Of a DNA stretch of 64,000 bases, positions 25,385 through 32,885 are shown one piece after another. The translations under genes and the position numbers were made by a program. The stretch comes from Streptomyces sp. NRRL S-1022 (GTDB lineage Bacteria > Actinomycetota > Actinomycetes > Streptomycetales > Streptomycetaceae): positions 62,001 through 126,000 of the forward strand of contig NZ_JOIU01000007.1 in assembly GCF_000720135.1 (NCBI RefSeq). Direction: 5' to 3'. A model generated the notes under the pieces. The model was not told where the DNA came from, did no database searches, and saw only the letters and a program-made list of their open reading frames with translations. Position 1 is the first letter of the stretch; each line of letters opens with the position of its first letter.

Positions 25385-27094
25385 TCACTCCGCCGTCGTC
25401 CACCACACGGTCGTGTCGGCGGGCACCTTCGCCTCGCCGCCGGTCTCGGCGATCTCCCCGCTGGCGAGCAGCACACGGCCGTACGCCGGGGTCGTCACCG
25501 ACTCGCCCGTGGTGTTCGCGACGCACACGAAGTCGCCGCGCCGGAGGGCCAGTACGCCCTCGGGCGCCCGCAGCCACTCCACCGCGTCACCGGCGCCCAG
25601 GTCCGGGTGCGAGCGGCGCGCCCGCAGCGCGGCCCGGTACAGCTCCAGCGTCGAGCCGGGCACGCCCGTCTGCGCCTCCACGCTCAGCTCGGCCCAGCCC
25701 GCCGGCTGCGGGAGCCAGCTGCCGCCGCTGCCGAAGCCGTACGACGAGCCCTCCCGGGTCCACGGGATCGGCACCCGGCAGCCGTCGCGGAAGCCGTCCT
25801 GGCCGGCGCCCCGGAAGTACGCCGGGTCCTGGCGCACCTCGTCGGGCAGGTCCACGACGTCCGGCAGGCCCAGTTCCTCGCCCTGGTAGACGTACGCCGA
25901 GCCGGGCAGCGCCAGCATCAGCAGGGTGGCCGCCCGGGCGCGCCGCAGGCCCAGTTCGCGGTCGCCCGCCGTGCGGATCTGGGTGCCGAGGCCGGGCGGG
26001 TTGGCGAAGCGGGTGGCGTGCCGGGTGACGTCGTGGTTGGACAGCACCCAGGTGGCGGGGGCACCGACCGGGCGCATGGCCTCCAGGGTCCGGTCGATCA
26101 CCCCGCGCAGCTCGGCCGCGTCCCACTCCGTGCCCAGGTACTGGAAGTTGAAGGCCTGGTGGAGCTCGTCGGGGCGGACGTAGTTGGCGGTGCGCTCGAC
26201 GGTCGGCGTCCAGGCCTCGGCGACGAAGATGCGTTCTGGGGGTCCCCCCGGCCGGAGGCTGGGGGAGTACTCGTCGAGGATCGTGCGCCACTGCCGGTAG
26301 ACGGCGTGCACGCCGTCCTGGTCGAAGAACGGCATGACATCGTTGCCCAGCAGCTTGAGCTGGTCGTGGGAACCCAGGTCGGGGAGACCCTCGGCCTTCA
26401 CCAGGCCGTGGGCGACGTCGATGCGGAAGCCGTCCACGCCCATGTCCAGCCAGAACCGCAGGATGGAGCGGAACTCGTCGCCGACGGCCGGGTGTTCCCA
26501 GTTGAAGTCGGGCTGCTCGGGGGCGAAGAGGTGCAGGTACCACTCGCCGGGCGTGCCGTCGGGTTCCGTGACCCGGGTCCAGGCCGGGCCGCCGAAGATG
26601 GACTCCCAGTCGTTGGGCGGGAGTTCGCCGTCCTCGCCCTTGCCGGGGCGGAAGTGGTAGCGCTCGCGCAGCGGGGAGCCGGGGCCCTCGGCGAGGGCGC
26701 GCTTGAACCACTCGTGCTGGTCGGAGGAGTGGTTCGGGACGAGGTCCACGATGATGCGCAGGCCGTGCGCGTGGGCGTCGCGGATCAGCGCGTCGGCGTC
26801 CAGCAGGGTGCCGAACATCGGGTCCACGGCGCGGTAGTCGGCGACGTCGTAGCCGGCGTCGGCCTGCGGGGAGGCGTAGAAGGGGCTGAGCCACACGGCG
26901 TCGACGCCGAGGTCACGCAGGTAGGGCAGACGGGAGCGTACGCCCTCCAGGTCGCCCATGCCGTCGCCGTTGCTGTCGGCGAAGCTGCGCGGGTAGACCT
27001 GGTAGATGACCGCGTCCCGCCACCAGTCATGGCGGGCGGCGACGGTGGCGACGGCGGAGTGGCGGGCCGGTGCGGCAGGGTGCTGCTGGCTCAT
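25385..27094 (-). CDS. aglA: Alpha-glucosidase (GH13, oligo-glucosidase type)
   Basis: A 569-residue intracellular GH13 glucosidase that releases glucose from imported maltodextrins. ATG 27094 has AAGGA 6 bases upstream. Motifs are WWRDAVIYQVYPRSF (N-terminus), IIVDLVPNH, DGFRIDVAHGL (nucleophile), IFVAEAW (acid Glu) and VLSNHDVTRH. No signal peptide is present, as expected for a partner of the MalEFG importer. About ten residues (SPSLRPGGPPE) just before IFVAEAW are encoded by a GC palindrome at 26236-26267 and look like an inserted surface loop. It follows malG by 136 bp, with a GC inverted repeat between. Confidence 0.9.
   Translation of the reverse strand: MSQQHPAAPARHSAVATVAARHDWWRDAVIYQVYPRSFADSNGDGMGDLEGVRSRLPYLRDLGVDAVWLSPFYASPQADAGYDVADYRAVDPMFGTLLDADALIRDAHAHGLRIIVDLVPNHSSDQHEWFKRALAEGPGSPLRERYHFRPGKGEDGELPPNDWESIFGGPAWTRVTEPDGTPGEWYLHLFAPEQPDFNWEHPAVGDEFRSILRFWLDMGVDGFRIDVAHGLVKAEGLPDLGSHDQLKLLGNDVMPFFDQDGVHAVYRQWRTILDEYSPSLRPGGPPERIFVAEAWTPTVERTANYVRPDELHQAFNFQYLGTEWDAAELRGVIDRTLEAMRPVGAPATWVLSNHDVTRHATRFANPPGLGTQIRTAGDRELGLRRARAATLLMLALPGSAYVYQGEELGLPDVVDLPDEVRQDPAYFRGAGQDGFRDGCRVPIPWTREGSSYGFGSGGSWLPQPAGWAELSVEAQTGVPGSTLELYRAALRARRSHPDLGAGDAVEWLRAPEGVLALRRGDFVCVANTTGESVTTPAYGRVLLASGEIAETGGEAKVPADTTVWWTTAE
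26236..26267. repeat. Streptomyces-type palindromic repeat inserted in the aglA coding sequence
   Basis: The 32-base element starts CTGGGGGTCCCCCC and ends GGCTGGGGGAG. It shares its ends with the element at 30586-30626. It is in frame and encodes Ser/Pro/Gly-rich residues just ahead of the catalytic Glu motif. Confidence 0.55.
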
Positions 27095-27168
27095 GGTGTC
27101 CTTGATACGTAACAGGGGCATGGTGGTCGGGCGGTGGGTGCGGCGGCGGGCGGCCGGGAGGGACTGCG

Positions 27169-27214
27169 AGGCGGGCCGCGGTACAGCGGGGTCGGATGGC
27201 ACAGCGGCCCGCCT
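27169..27214 (-). terminator. GC inverted repeat between malG and aglA
   Basis: AGGCGGGCCGC (27169-27179) and GCGGCCCGCCT (27204-27214) pair over 11 bp with a 24-base loop. It may attenuate read-through from malEFG into aglA or stabilise the upstream message. Confidence 0.4.
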
Positions 27215-27230
27215 GGTCGGGGTGCGGGCC

Positions 27231-28136
27231 TCAGCCCTTGGTGCCGCCGGCGGTGAGACCGGTGACGAGGTTCTTCTGCACGAGGTAGAAGAACACGGTC
27301 ACGGGTATCGCGATCAGCACCGCGGTGGCGGCCATGTAGTTCCACTGGGCGTCGTGCTCGCTGACGAAGGTCTGCAGGCCGACGGCGAACGTGTACTTGG
27401 AGTCGTCCAGCAGGAAGGTGGTCGCGAAGGCGACCTCGCCGACGGCGGTGATGAAGTTGTAGAACGCGGCCACGGCCAGGCCCGGGCGGGCCAGCGGCAG
27501 GATGAGCCGGAAGAAGGTGCCGAACGGGCTCAGCCCGTCCACGCGTCCGGCCTCGTCGATCTCGAAGGGGATGGTGTCGAAGTACCCCTTGAGCAGCCAG
27601 GCGCTGTACGGCACCGCGGTGGTGCAGTTGATGAGGATCAGCGCCCAGTAGCTGTCGATGAGGCCGAGTTCGCTGAAGATCTCGTACATCGGCACGATCA
27701 GGATGGCGATCGGGAAGGCCTGGGTGAGCAGCAGGACCCACATCAGCTGCTTGTAGCCGGGGAAGCGCATCCGGGAGACCGCGTAGCCGGTGGTCGCGGC
27801 GACCAGGACACCGATCAGCGTGGTGCCGAGGGCCACGATCATGGTCGACTTGAACCAGTCGAGGAACCCGGTGTGCTCCAGCACGAAGCTGTAGTTGGAG
27901 AAGGTCGCCTTGCCCGCGATCCCGCCCGGGTGCAGGTAGTCCTCCTTGTCCGGGCCGAGGGAGAGGTAGCACAGCCAGGCCACCGGGGCCAGGGCGATCA
28001 GGCTCGCCACGACGAGGCCGCCGTGCAGCAGGGCGGTGCCGGCCGGGCCGCGCTCGCCGCGCCGGCGGCCCCGGCGCCGGGGCGCGGGTGCGGGGGCCGG
28101 GGCGGTCTCGGTCGTGTCCAGGGTGGTGGTGCTCAT
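27231..28136 (-). CDS. malG: Maltose/maltodextrin ABC permease MalG
   Basis: A 301-residue inner-membrane permease with about six transmembrane segments. The ABC-permease EAA-type loop is PFEIDEAGRVDGLSPFGTFFRLILPLARPGL. ATG 28136 has GGAG about 10 bases upstream. The N-terminal 40 residues are Pro/Arg rich and cytoplasmic. It pairs with MalF to form the channel for maltodextrins delivered by MalE; the ATPase must come from another locus. It starts 20 bp after the malF stop. Confidence 0.92.
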   Translation of the reverse strand: MSTTTLDTTETAPAPAPAPRRRGRRRGERGPAGTALLHGGLVVASLIALAPVAWLCYLSLGPDKEDYLHPGGIAGKATFSNYSFVLEHTGFLDWFKSTMIVALGTTLIGVLVAATTGYAVSRMRFPGYKQLMWVLLLTQAFPIAILIVPMYEIFSELGLIDSYWALILINCTTAVPYSAWLLKGYFDTIPFEIDEAGRVDGLSPFGTFFRLILPLARPGLAVAAFYNFITAVGEVAFATTFLLDDSKYTFAVGLQTFVSEHDAQWNYMAATAVLIAIPVTVFFYLVQKNLVTGLTAGGTKG

Positions 28137-28155
28137 GGCGGCGGCTCCTGCGGCG

Positions 28156-29160
28156 TCAGACGGCGAGCTGGTCATTGCGCTTCAGCCAGCGGAAGTAGAA
28201 GGAGGTGAAGACGGTCAGGATCGACAGCAGCAGCACGCCGTACGCGGCGGACTGGGCGAAGTCGCGCGGCTGCTGGCCGAAGCCCAGGGCGTAGGCCCAG
28301 GTGACGAGGATCTGGGCGTCCGGGGCGGAGTTCTTGCCGAACAGCAGGAAGATGATGACGAACTGGTTGAAGGTCCAGATGATGCCGAGCAGCACGACGG
28401 TGGAGCCGACCGAGCGCAGCCCGGGCAGGGTGACGTGCCGGAACTGCTGCCAGGCGGTGGCGCCGTCCATCTCCGCGGCCTCGTAGAGCGTGGAGTCGAT
28501 GGACTGCAGGCCGCCGAGCAGGGACAGCATCATGAACGGCACACCGCACCAGGTGTTGACCATGATCGCGGAGAACCGCTGCCAGAAGGTGTCCTCCAGC
28601 CACTCCGGCTGGGGCAGGTGGAGGCTGCCGAGGAGCTGGTTGAGCGCGCCGGAGTCGGCGAGCATGATCCGCCAGGAGAAGACGGTGACGAAGGTCGGCA
28701 CGGCCCAGGGCAGGACGAGCAGCAGCCGGTAGACGGTACGGCCGCGCAGCTTCTGGTTGAGCATGAGCGCGAGGCCGAGGCCGATGGTGTAGTGCAGGGC
28801 GACGCAGGCCACCGTCCAGAACACGGTCCACAGGAAGTGCGACCAGAACCGGTCGTACGCCGTCGGGCCGAACAGGATGTCCTTGTAGTTGTCCAGGCCG
28901 ATGAACTTGTAGGTGGCGTCGATGTGGTTGACGCCGATCGTGCGCGCCGAGTTGAGGCTGTTGGCGTCGGTGAGGGTGAGGTAGAAGCCCCGCACCAGCG
29001 GATAGCCCACGAGGACGCCGAGCACGAGGACCACCGGGGCGATCATCGCGTAGGCGTACCAGTACCTCTGGAAGCTGTTCCTGACGCGCTGCCCCAGCCC
29101 GGGACGAGGCGCGCGGTCACCGCGGCGCTTGCCGGTCGCGCGGTCGATGGCGACTGTCAT
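28156..29160 (-). CDS. malF: Maltose/maltodextrin ABC permease MalF
   Basis: A 334-residue permease with about six transmembrane segments. The conserved loop is LYEAAEMDGATAWQQFRHVTLPGLR, which contacts the ATPase. ATG 29160 has AAGGTG about 7 bases upstream. The N-terminal cytoplasmic part is basic. It lies 106 bp downstream of malE, separated by a stem-loop that may lower its expression relative to the binding protein. Confidence 0.92.
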   Translation of the reverse strand: MTVAIDRATGKRRGDRAPRPGLGQRVRNSFQRYWYAYAMIAPVVLVLGVLVGYPLVRGFYLTLTDANSLNSARTIGVNHIDATYKFIGLDNYKDILFGPTAYDRFWSHFLWTVFWTVACVALHYTIGLGLALMLNQKLRGRTVYRLLLVLPWAVPTFVTVFSWRIMLADSGALNQLLGSLHLPQPEWLEDTFWQRFSAIMVNTWCGVPFMMLSLLGGLQSIDSTLYEAAEMDGATAWQQFRHVTLPGLRSVGSTVVLLGIIWTFNQFVIIFLLFGKNSAPDAQILVTWAYALGFGQQPRDFAQSAAYGVLLLSILTVFTSFYFRWLKRNDQLAV

Positions 29161-29224
29161 GGTTCGACACCTTCAAACGTTCAAGGGGTTGGGCTGGGCA
29201 CAGGGCGGTGGCCGCCGGATCCTT

Positions 29225-29248
29225 CCCTCCCCGTTCGCACGGGGAGGG
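29225..29248 (-). terminator. Stem-loop between malE and malF
   Basis: CCCTCCCCGT (29225-29234) pairs with ACGGGGAGGG (29239-29248), a 10-bp stem with a TCGC tetraloop. Such hairpins after binding-protein genes commonly give excess binding protein over permease. Confidence 0.6.
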
Positions 29249-29266
29249 TCCGACGGCCACTCGGAC

Positions 29267-30541
29267 TCACTTGCTGAAGCCGTCGACCAGCTTGGAGATG
29301 GCCAGCTCGGCGTTGCCCAGGCCCTTGTCCAGCGACTCCTTGCCGCTGGCGATCTTGGGCAGCTCGGTGTCGAGCGGGCCCCACAGGGAGCTGTACTCGG
29401 GCAGCGCCGGGCGGGGCTGCGCGGCGGCCAGGACGCCCTGGTAGCCGGCGATGCCCGGGTCGGTCTTGACCTTGTCGGTGTAGGCGTCGGAGCGGGTGGG
29501 CAGGGTGGAGTTCTTCAGCGCGATGGTCTCCTGGGCCTGCGCCGAGGTCATGTACTTCACGAACTTCAGGGCCGCCTGCTGGTGGGCCTTGTCGGAGCCG
29601 GCGTAGACCGAGAGGTTGTGGCCGCCGGTCGGGGCGCCCGCCTTGCCGGCGGAGCCGGCCGGGACGGTGGCGATGCCGAGGTTCGACTTGTCCTTGAAGG
29701 CGCTGCCCTTGTAGAAGTTCGTGATCTCCCAGGGGCCCTGGATGATCGCGGCGACCTTGCCGTTGACGAACGCGTCCTGGATGTGGGCGTAGGCGTCGGC
29801 GGTGGCGTCGGCCTTGTGCAGGCCCTTGCCGGAGAACAGGCTCAGCCAGGTGCCGTAGGCCTTCTTGGCGGCGGCCGAGTTCACGGTGATCTTCTTGGCG
29901 GCGACGTCGACGGTGTCGGCGCCCTCGCCGTAGAGGAAGGTCTGGGCGTAGTAGGCCTGGGTGGAGCCCCAGTAGCCGTCGGTCCCGGCCTTGTCCTTGA
30001 TCTTGGCGGCGTCGGCCTTCAGGTCGTCCCAGGTCTTGGGGGCCTCGGTGATGCCGGCCTTCTTGAACAGGGCCTTGTTGTAGACCAGCGCGAGGGTGTC
30101 GGTGACGAACGGCACGCCGTAGGTCTTGCCCTCGTACTGGGCCTGCTTGATCAGGTTCGGCTCGAACTTGCCCTGCTCGGCGAGGGCGTCGGTGCCGTCC
30201 AGCGGCAGGAAGAAGCCCTTCTTGGCGAAGGCCGGGGTCCAGCCGACCTCGGAGCGCAGCACGTCCGGGGCACCCGTGGCGCCGGCCGCGGTGTCGAACT
30301 TGTTCTGCGCCTGGTCGAAGGGCACGTTGACGTACTTGACCTTGATGTTCTTGTTGGCGGCCTCGAACTGCTGGACCAGGGCCTTGTACGTCGGCGCCTC
30401 ATTGGTGGCGTTGGAGGTGTCCCACCAGGTGATGGTGACCGGGCCGTCCGACTTCCCGCTGTCGCTGTCGCTTCCGCCGCACGCCGTCGCCGTCAGGGCG
30501 AGGGACGCCACCAGCGCGGAGGCCGCTATGCCACGCCGCAT
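29267..30541 (-). CDS. malE: Maltose/maltodextrin-binding lipoprotein MalE
   Basis: A 424-residue extracellular solute-binding lipoprotein (SBP family 1). ATG 30541 has AAGGAG 6 bases upstream. The signal peptide ends in the lipobox LTATACGGS (Cys at about residue 22), followed by a Ser/Asp/Gly linker. The mature protein has the family pattern [18 protein letters not shown]-like helices, a central [10 protein letters not shown] strand, and a C-terminal [18 protein letters not shown]. It captures maltose or maltodextrins for MalFG. It is the first gene of malEFG, with probable MalR sites upstream. Confidence 0.92.
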   Translation of the reverse strand: MRRGIAASALVASLALTATACGGSDSDSGKSDGPVTITWWDTSNATNEAPTYKALVQQFEAANKNIKVKYVNVPFDQAQNKFDTAAGATGAPDVLRSEVGWTPAFAKKGFFLPLDGTDALAEQGKFEPNLIKQAQYEGKTYGVPFVTDTLALVYNKALFKKAGITEAPKTWDDLKADAAKIKDKAGTDGYWGSTQAYYAQTFLYGEGADTVDVAAKKITVNSAAAKKAYGTWLSLFSGKGLHKADATADAYAHIQDAFVNGKVAAIIQGPWEITNFYKGSAFKDKSNLGIATVPAGSAGKAGAPTGGHNLSVYAGSDKAHQQAALKFVKYMTSAQAQETIALKNSTLPTRSDAYTDKVKTDPGIAGYQGVLAAAQPRPALPEYSSLWGPLDTELPKIASGKESLDKGLGNAELAISKLVDGFSK

Positions 30542-30585
30542 GAGTTCTCCTTGAGGGTTAAGCCCGAGTGTTGCCACTGCGCCGA

Positions 30586-30626
30586 TGGGGGTCCCCCAGC
30601 GCGAGCGAAGTCGAGCGTGGAGGAGG
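30586..30626. repeat. Streptomyces-type palindromic repeat in the malE upstream region
   Basis: TGGGGGTCCCCC followed by a CGAGCGAAGTCGAGCG core and ending TGGAGGAGG. The ends match the element inside aglA (26236-26267). It lies 45 bases upstream of malE, inside the probable 5' leader. Confidence 0.55.
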
Positions 30627-30673
30627 CCGCCGGGCGAGTGGGAACGTAACAGCCGTGTAAGCGTTGCGAAAGA

Positions 30674-30696
30674 CCTTGCAGAAAAAAAGTGCAAGG
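30674..30696. promoter_or_regulatory. Probable MalR operator for malEFG
   Basis: CCTTGCA-N9-TGCAAGG is a perfect inverted repeat (30674-30680 and 30690-30696), with an A-rich spacer that stands out in this GC-rich genome. It is 133 bases upstream of malE in the malE-malR divergent region. Confidence 0.65.
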
Positions 30697-30782
30697 CGAC
30701 ACGATGGTTACCCCGCCGTGACCGCCCGGCGACCGGGACGCAACCCGGTGGTGCAGGAGCTGAGCGGTCTGGACGGCAGCTG

Positions 30783-30797
30783 TGCAAGACTTGCAAG
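30783..30797. promoter_or_regulatory. Second probable MalR operator, malR side
   Basis: TGCAAG-A-CTTGCA (30783-30795) is a perfect palindrome continuing into AG. A further TGCAAGG half-site lies at 30887-30893, and a -10-like TACAGT at 30908-30913 sits about 9 bases before the preferred malR start, suggesting a leaderless, autoregulated message. Confidence 0.55.
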
Positions 30798-30921
30798 CTC
30801 TTGCCACGAAGAATCCCGAGGGAGCGCGATGACGCAGCAACCCACGGCAGGCCGTGCGCCCGCCCGCGACCGGCGCCCGAGCGGTGTGCAAGGGCGGATA
30901 CGACCGGTACAGTCCAGTGGC

Positions 30922-31956
30922 GTGACCACACGGCTTGCCGACATCGCTGCGCAGGCGGGGGTGAGCGAAGCGACCGTCAGCCGGGTCCTCAACGGGAAGC
31001 CGGGCGTCGCCGCCACCACCCGCCAGTCCGTGCTCGCCGCGCTGGACGTGCTCGGCTACGAGCGCCCGGTGCGGCTGCGGCAGCGCAGCGAGGGCCTGGT
31101 GGGGCTGATCACGCCGGAGCTGGAGAACCCGATATTCCCGGCCCTGGCCCAGGTCATCGGCCAGGCGCTGACCCGCCAGGGCTACACGCCGGTGCTCGCC
31201 ACGCAGACCCCGGGCGGGTCCACGGAGGACGAGCTGACCGAGATGCTGGTGGACCGCGGGGTCGCCGGGATCATCTACGTCTCCGGGCTGCACGCGGACA
31301 CCACCGCCGACATGCAGCGCTACGAGCGGCTGCGCGCCCAGGGCGTGCCGTTCGTACTGGTGGACGGCTTCTCGCCGAAGGTGCAGGCGCCGTTCATCTC
31401 CCCCGACGACCGGGCGGCGATGGCGCTCGCGGTGACCCACCTGGTGTCGCTGGGGCACACCCGGATCGGGCTCGCGCTGGGGCCGAAGCGGTTCGTGCCC
31501 GTGCAGCGCAAGATCGAGGGCTTCGTCCGGGCCGTCCACGACCAGCTGGGCCTGCCCCCGCAGACCGTCGAGACGGAGCTGGTGCAGCACTCGCTGTACA
31601 CGCTGGAGGGCGGCCAGGCGGCGGCGAGCGCGCTGATCGACCGGGACTGCACGGCCGTGGTCTGCGCCAGCGACATGATGGCGCTGGGCGCCATACGGGC
31701 GGCCCGCCAGCGGGGCCTGGAGGTCCCCCGGGACGTGTCCGTGGTCGGGTTCGACGACTCCCCGCTGATCGCCTTCACCGATCCGCCGTTGACCACGGTC
31801 CGCAAGCCGGTCCCGGCGATGGGGCAGGCCGCCGTGCGCACCCTGCTGGAGGAGATCGGCGGGACCCCGGCACCGCACAGCGAGTTCGTGTTCATGCCGG
31901 AACTGGTGGTGCGCGGCTCCACCGCTTCGGCCCCGCACGCCCTCCGCGCGTCGTAG
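30922..31956 (+). CDS. malR: LacI-family repressor MalR
   Basis: A 344-residue LacI/GalR repressor. The N-terminal helix-turn-helix is TRLADIAAQAGVSEATVSRVLNGKPGVAA, followed by the periplasmic-binding-like ligand core with LVGLITPELENPIFP, ISPDDRAAM and VVGFDDSPLIAF. I prefer GTG 30922. It gives the normal family length, a TACAGT -10-like box lies just upstream, and the codons between ATG 30829 and here use many rare third-position A codons (ATA, CGA, GTA, GCA). ATG 30829 does have GGGAG upstream, so a 31-residue longer form cannot be excluded. It is divergent from malE and presumably represses the amylolytic set until maltodextrin binds. Confidence 0.9.
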   Translation: MTTRLADIAAQAGVSEATVSRVLNGKPGVAATTRQSVLAALDVLGYERPVRLRQRSEGLVGLITPELENPIFPALAQVIGQALTRQGYTPVLATQTPGGSTEDELTEMLVDRGVAGIIYVSGLHADTTADMQRYERLRAQGVPFVLVDGFSPKVQAPFISPDDRAAMALAVTHLVSLGHTRIGLALGPKRFVPVQRKIEGFVRAVHDQLGLPPQTVETELVQHSLYTLEGGQAAASALIDRDCTAVVCASDMMALGAIRAARQRGLEVPRDVSVVGFDDSPLIAFTDPPLTTVRKPVPAMGQAAVRTLLEEIGGTPAPHSEFVFMPELVVRGSTASAPHALRAS

Positions 31957-32024
31957 AAGGTGCGCCGCGGACCCGGCCTTGGGATGATCGGCCGGGGATG
32001 CCGCATCTGGCAGACTCTGTGCCT

Positions 32025-32885
32025 ATGAGTGACTCGACCGTGACAGGGCCGGAGGGGCACGAGCAGGTGGCCGTTCCGGGAACCGTCACGGGCGGGGACC
32101 GGCCCGGTCCGCTGGACCGCCTGCGCCGCCCGCGCCGGCCCCGGCTGTGGTTCGAGATCCTTCTGATCGCGGTGAGTTACTGGACGTACTCGCTGATCCG
32201 CAACGCGGTGCCGGAGCAGCGGGGCAAGGCCCTGCGCAACGCGGACTGGATCTGGCGCGCCGAGCACTCGCTCGGCGTCGCCGTCGAGCAGTCGGTCAAC
32301 CACGCCGTGAATTCGGTGTCCTGGCTGATCGTGGGGATGAACTACTACTACGCCACCCTGCACTTCGCCGTCACGCTCGGGGTGCTCGTCTGGCTGTACC
32401 GGTGGCATCCCGGCCGGTACGCGGCCACCCGGATGGTGCTGTTCGCGACCACGGGTGTGGCCCTGGTCGGTTACTACCTGTTCCCGCTCGCGCCGCCCCG
32501 GCTGATGCACGGCGGGCACTTCGTGGACACCGTGACGGTGCACCACACCTGGGGTTCGATGGCCTCCGGCGACCTCAAGCACATGTCGAACCAGTACGCG
32601 GCGATGCCGTCGATGCACATCGGCTGGTCGCTGTGGTGCGGGCTGACGGTCTTCGCGCTGGCCTCGGTGCCGTGGGCGCGGGTGCTGGGGCTGCTGTATC
32701 CGGCGGCCACCCTGCTGGTGATCGTCGCCACGGCCAACCACTTCTGGCTCGACGCGGTGGGCGGGGTGCTCTGCCTGGCCTTCGGCTGCGCGGTCGCCCG
32801 GGTGTGGTACGGCCGCCTGCCGCACGCGCTGCCCCGGCTGGTGCCGGCCCGGCCGCCCGCGCCGGCTCAGGCCCTGTCGTCGTAG
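32025..32885 (+). CDS. PAP2-superfamily membrane protein (inositol-phosphorylceramide-synthase-like)
   Basis: A 286-residue integral membrane protein with about five or six transmembrane segments. The conserved phosphatase-like residues are FPLAPPRLM, AAMPSMHIGWSLW (PSxH) and TANHFWLDAVGG (H-x3-D), the signature of the PAP2_3 branch. Family members transfer or hydrolyse lipid-linked phosphate groups; the substrate here is unknown. The N-terminal 45 residues are cytoplasmic and Arg/Pro rich. Its 3' end overlaps that of glnE by 19 bp (convergent). Confidence 0.85.
   Translation: MSDSTVTGPEGHEQVAVPGTVTGGDRPGPLDRLRRPRRPRLWFEILLIAVSYWTYSLIRNAVPEQRGKALRNADWIWRAEHSLGVAVEQSVNHAVNSVSWLIVGMNYYYATLHFAVTLGVLVWLYRWHPGRYAATRMVLFATTGVALVGYYLFPLAPPRLMHGGHFVDTVTVHHTWGSMASGDLKHMSNQYAAMPSMHIGWSLWCGLTVFALASVPWARVLGLLYPAATLLVIVATANHFWLDAVGGVLCLAFGCAVARVWYGRLPHALPRLVPARPPAPAQALSS

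Noticed and set aside
30829..30921. N-terminal extension of MalR from ATG 30829.
   Set aside because: Despite GGGAG upstream, the intervening codons use rare A-ending triplets and a -10-like box lies within; GTG 30922 gives the normal LacI-family length. Kept as an alternative only.
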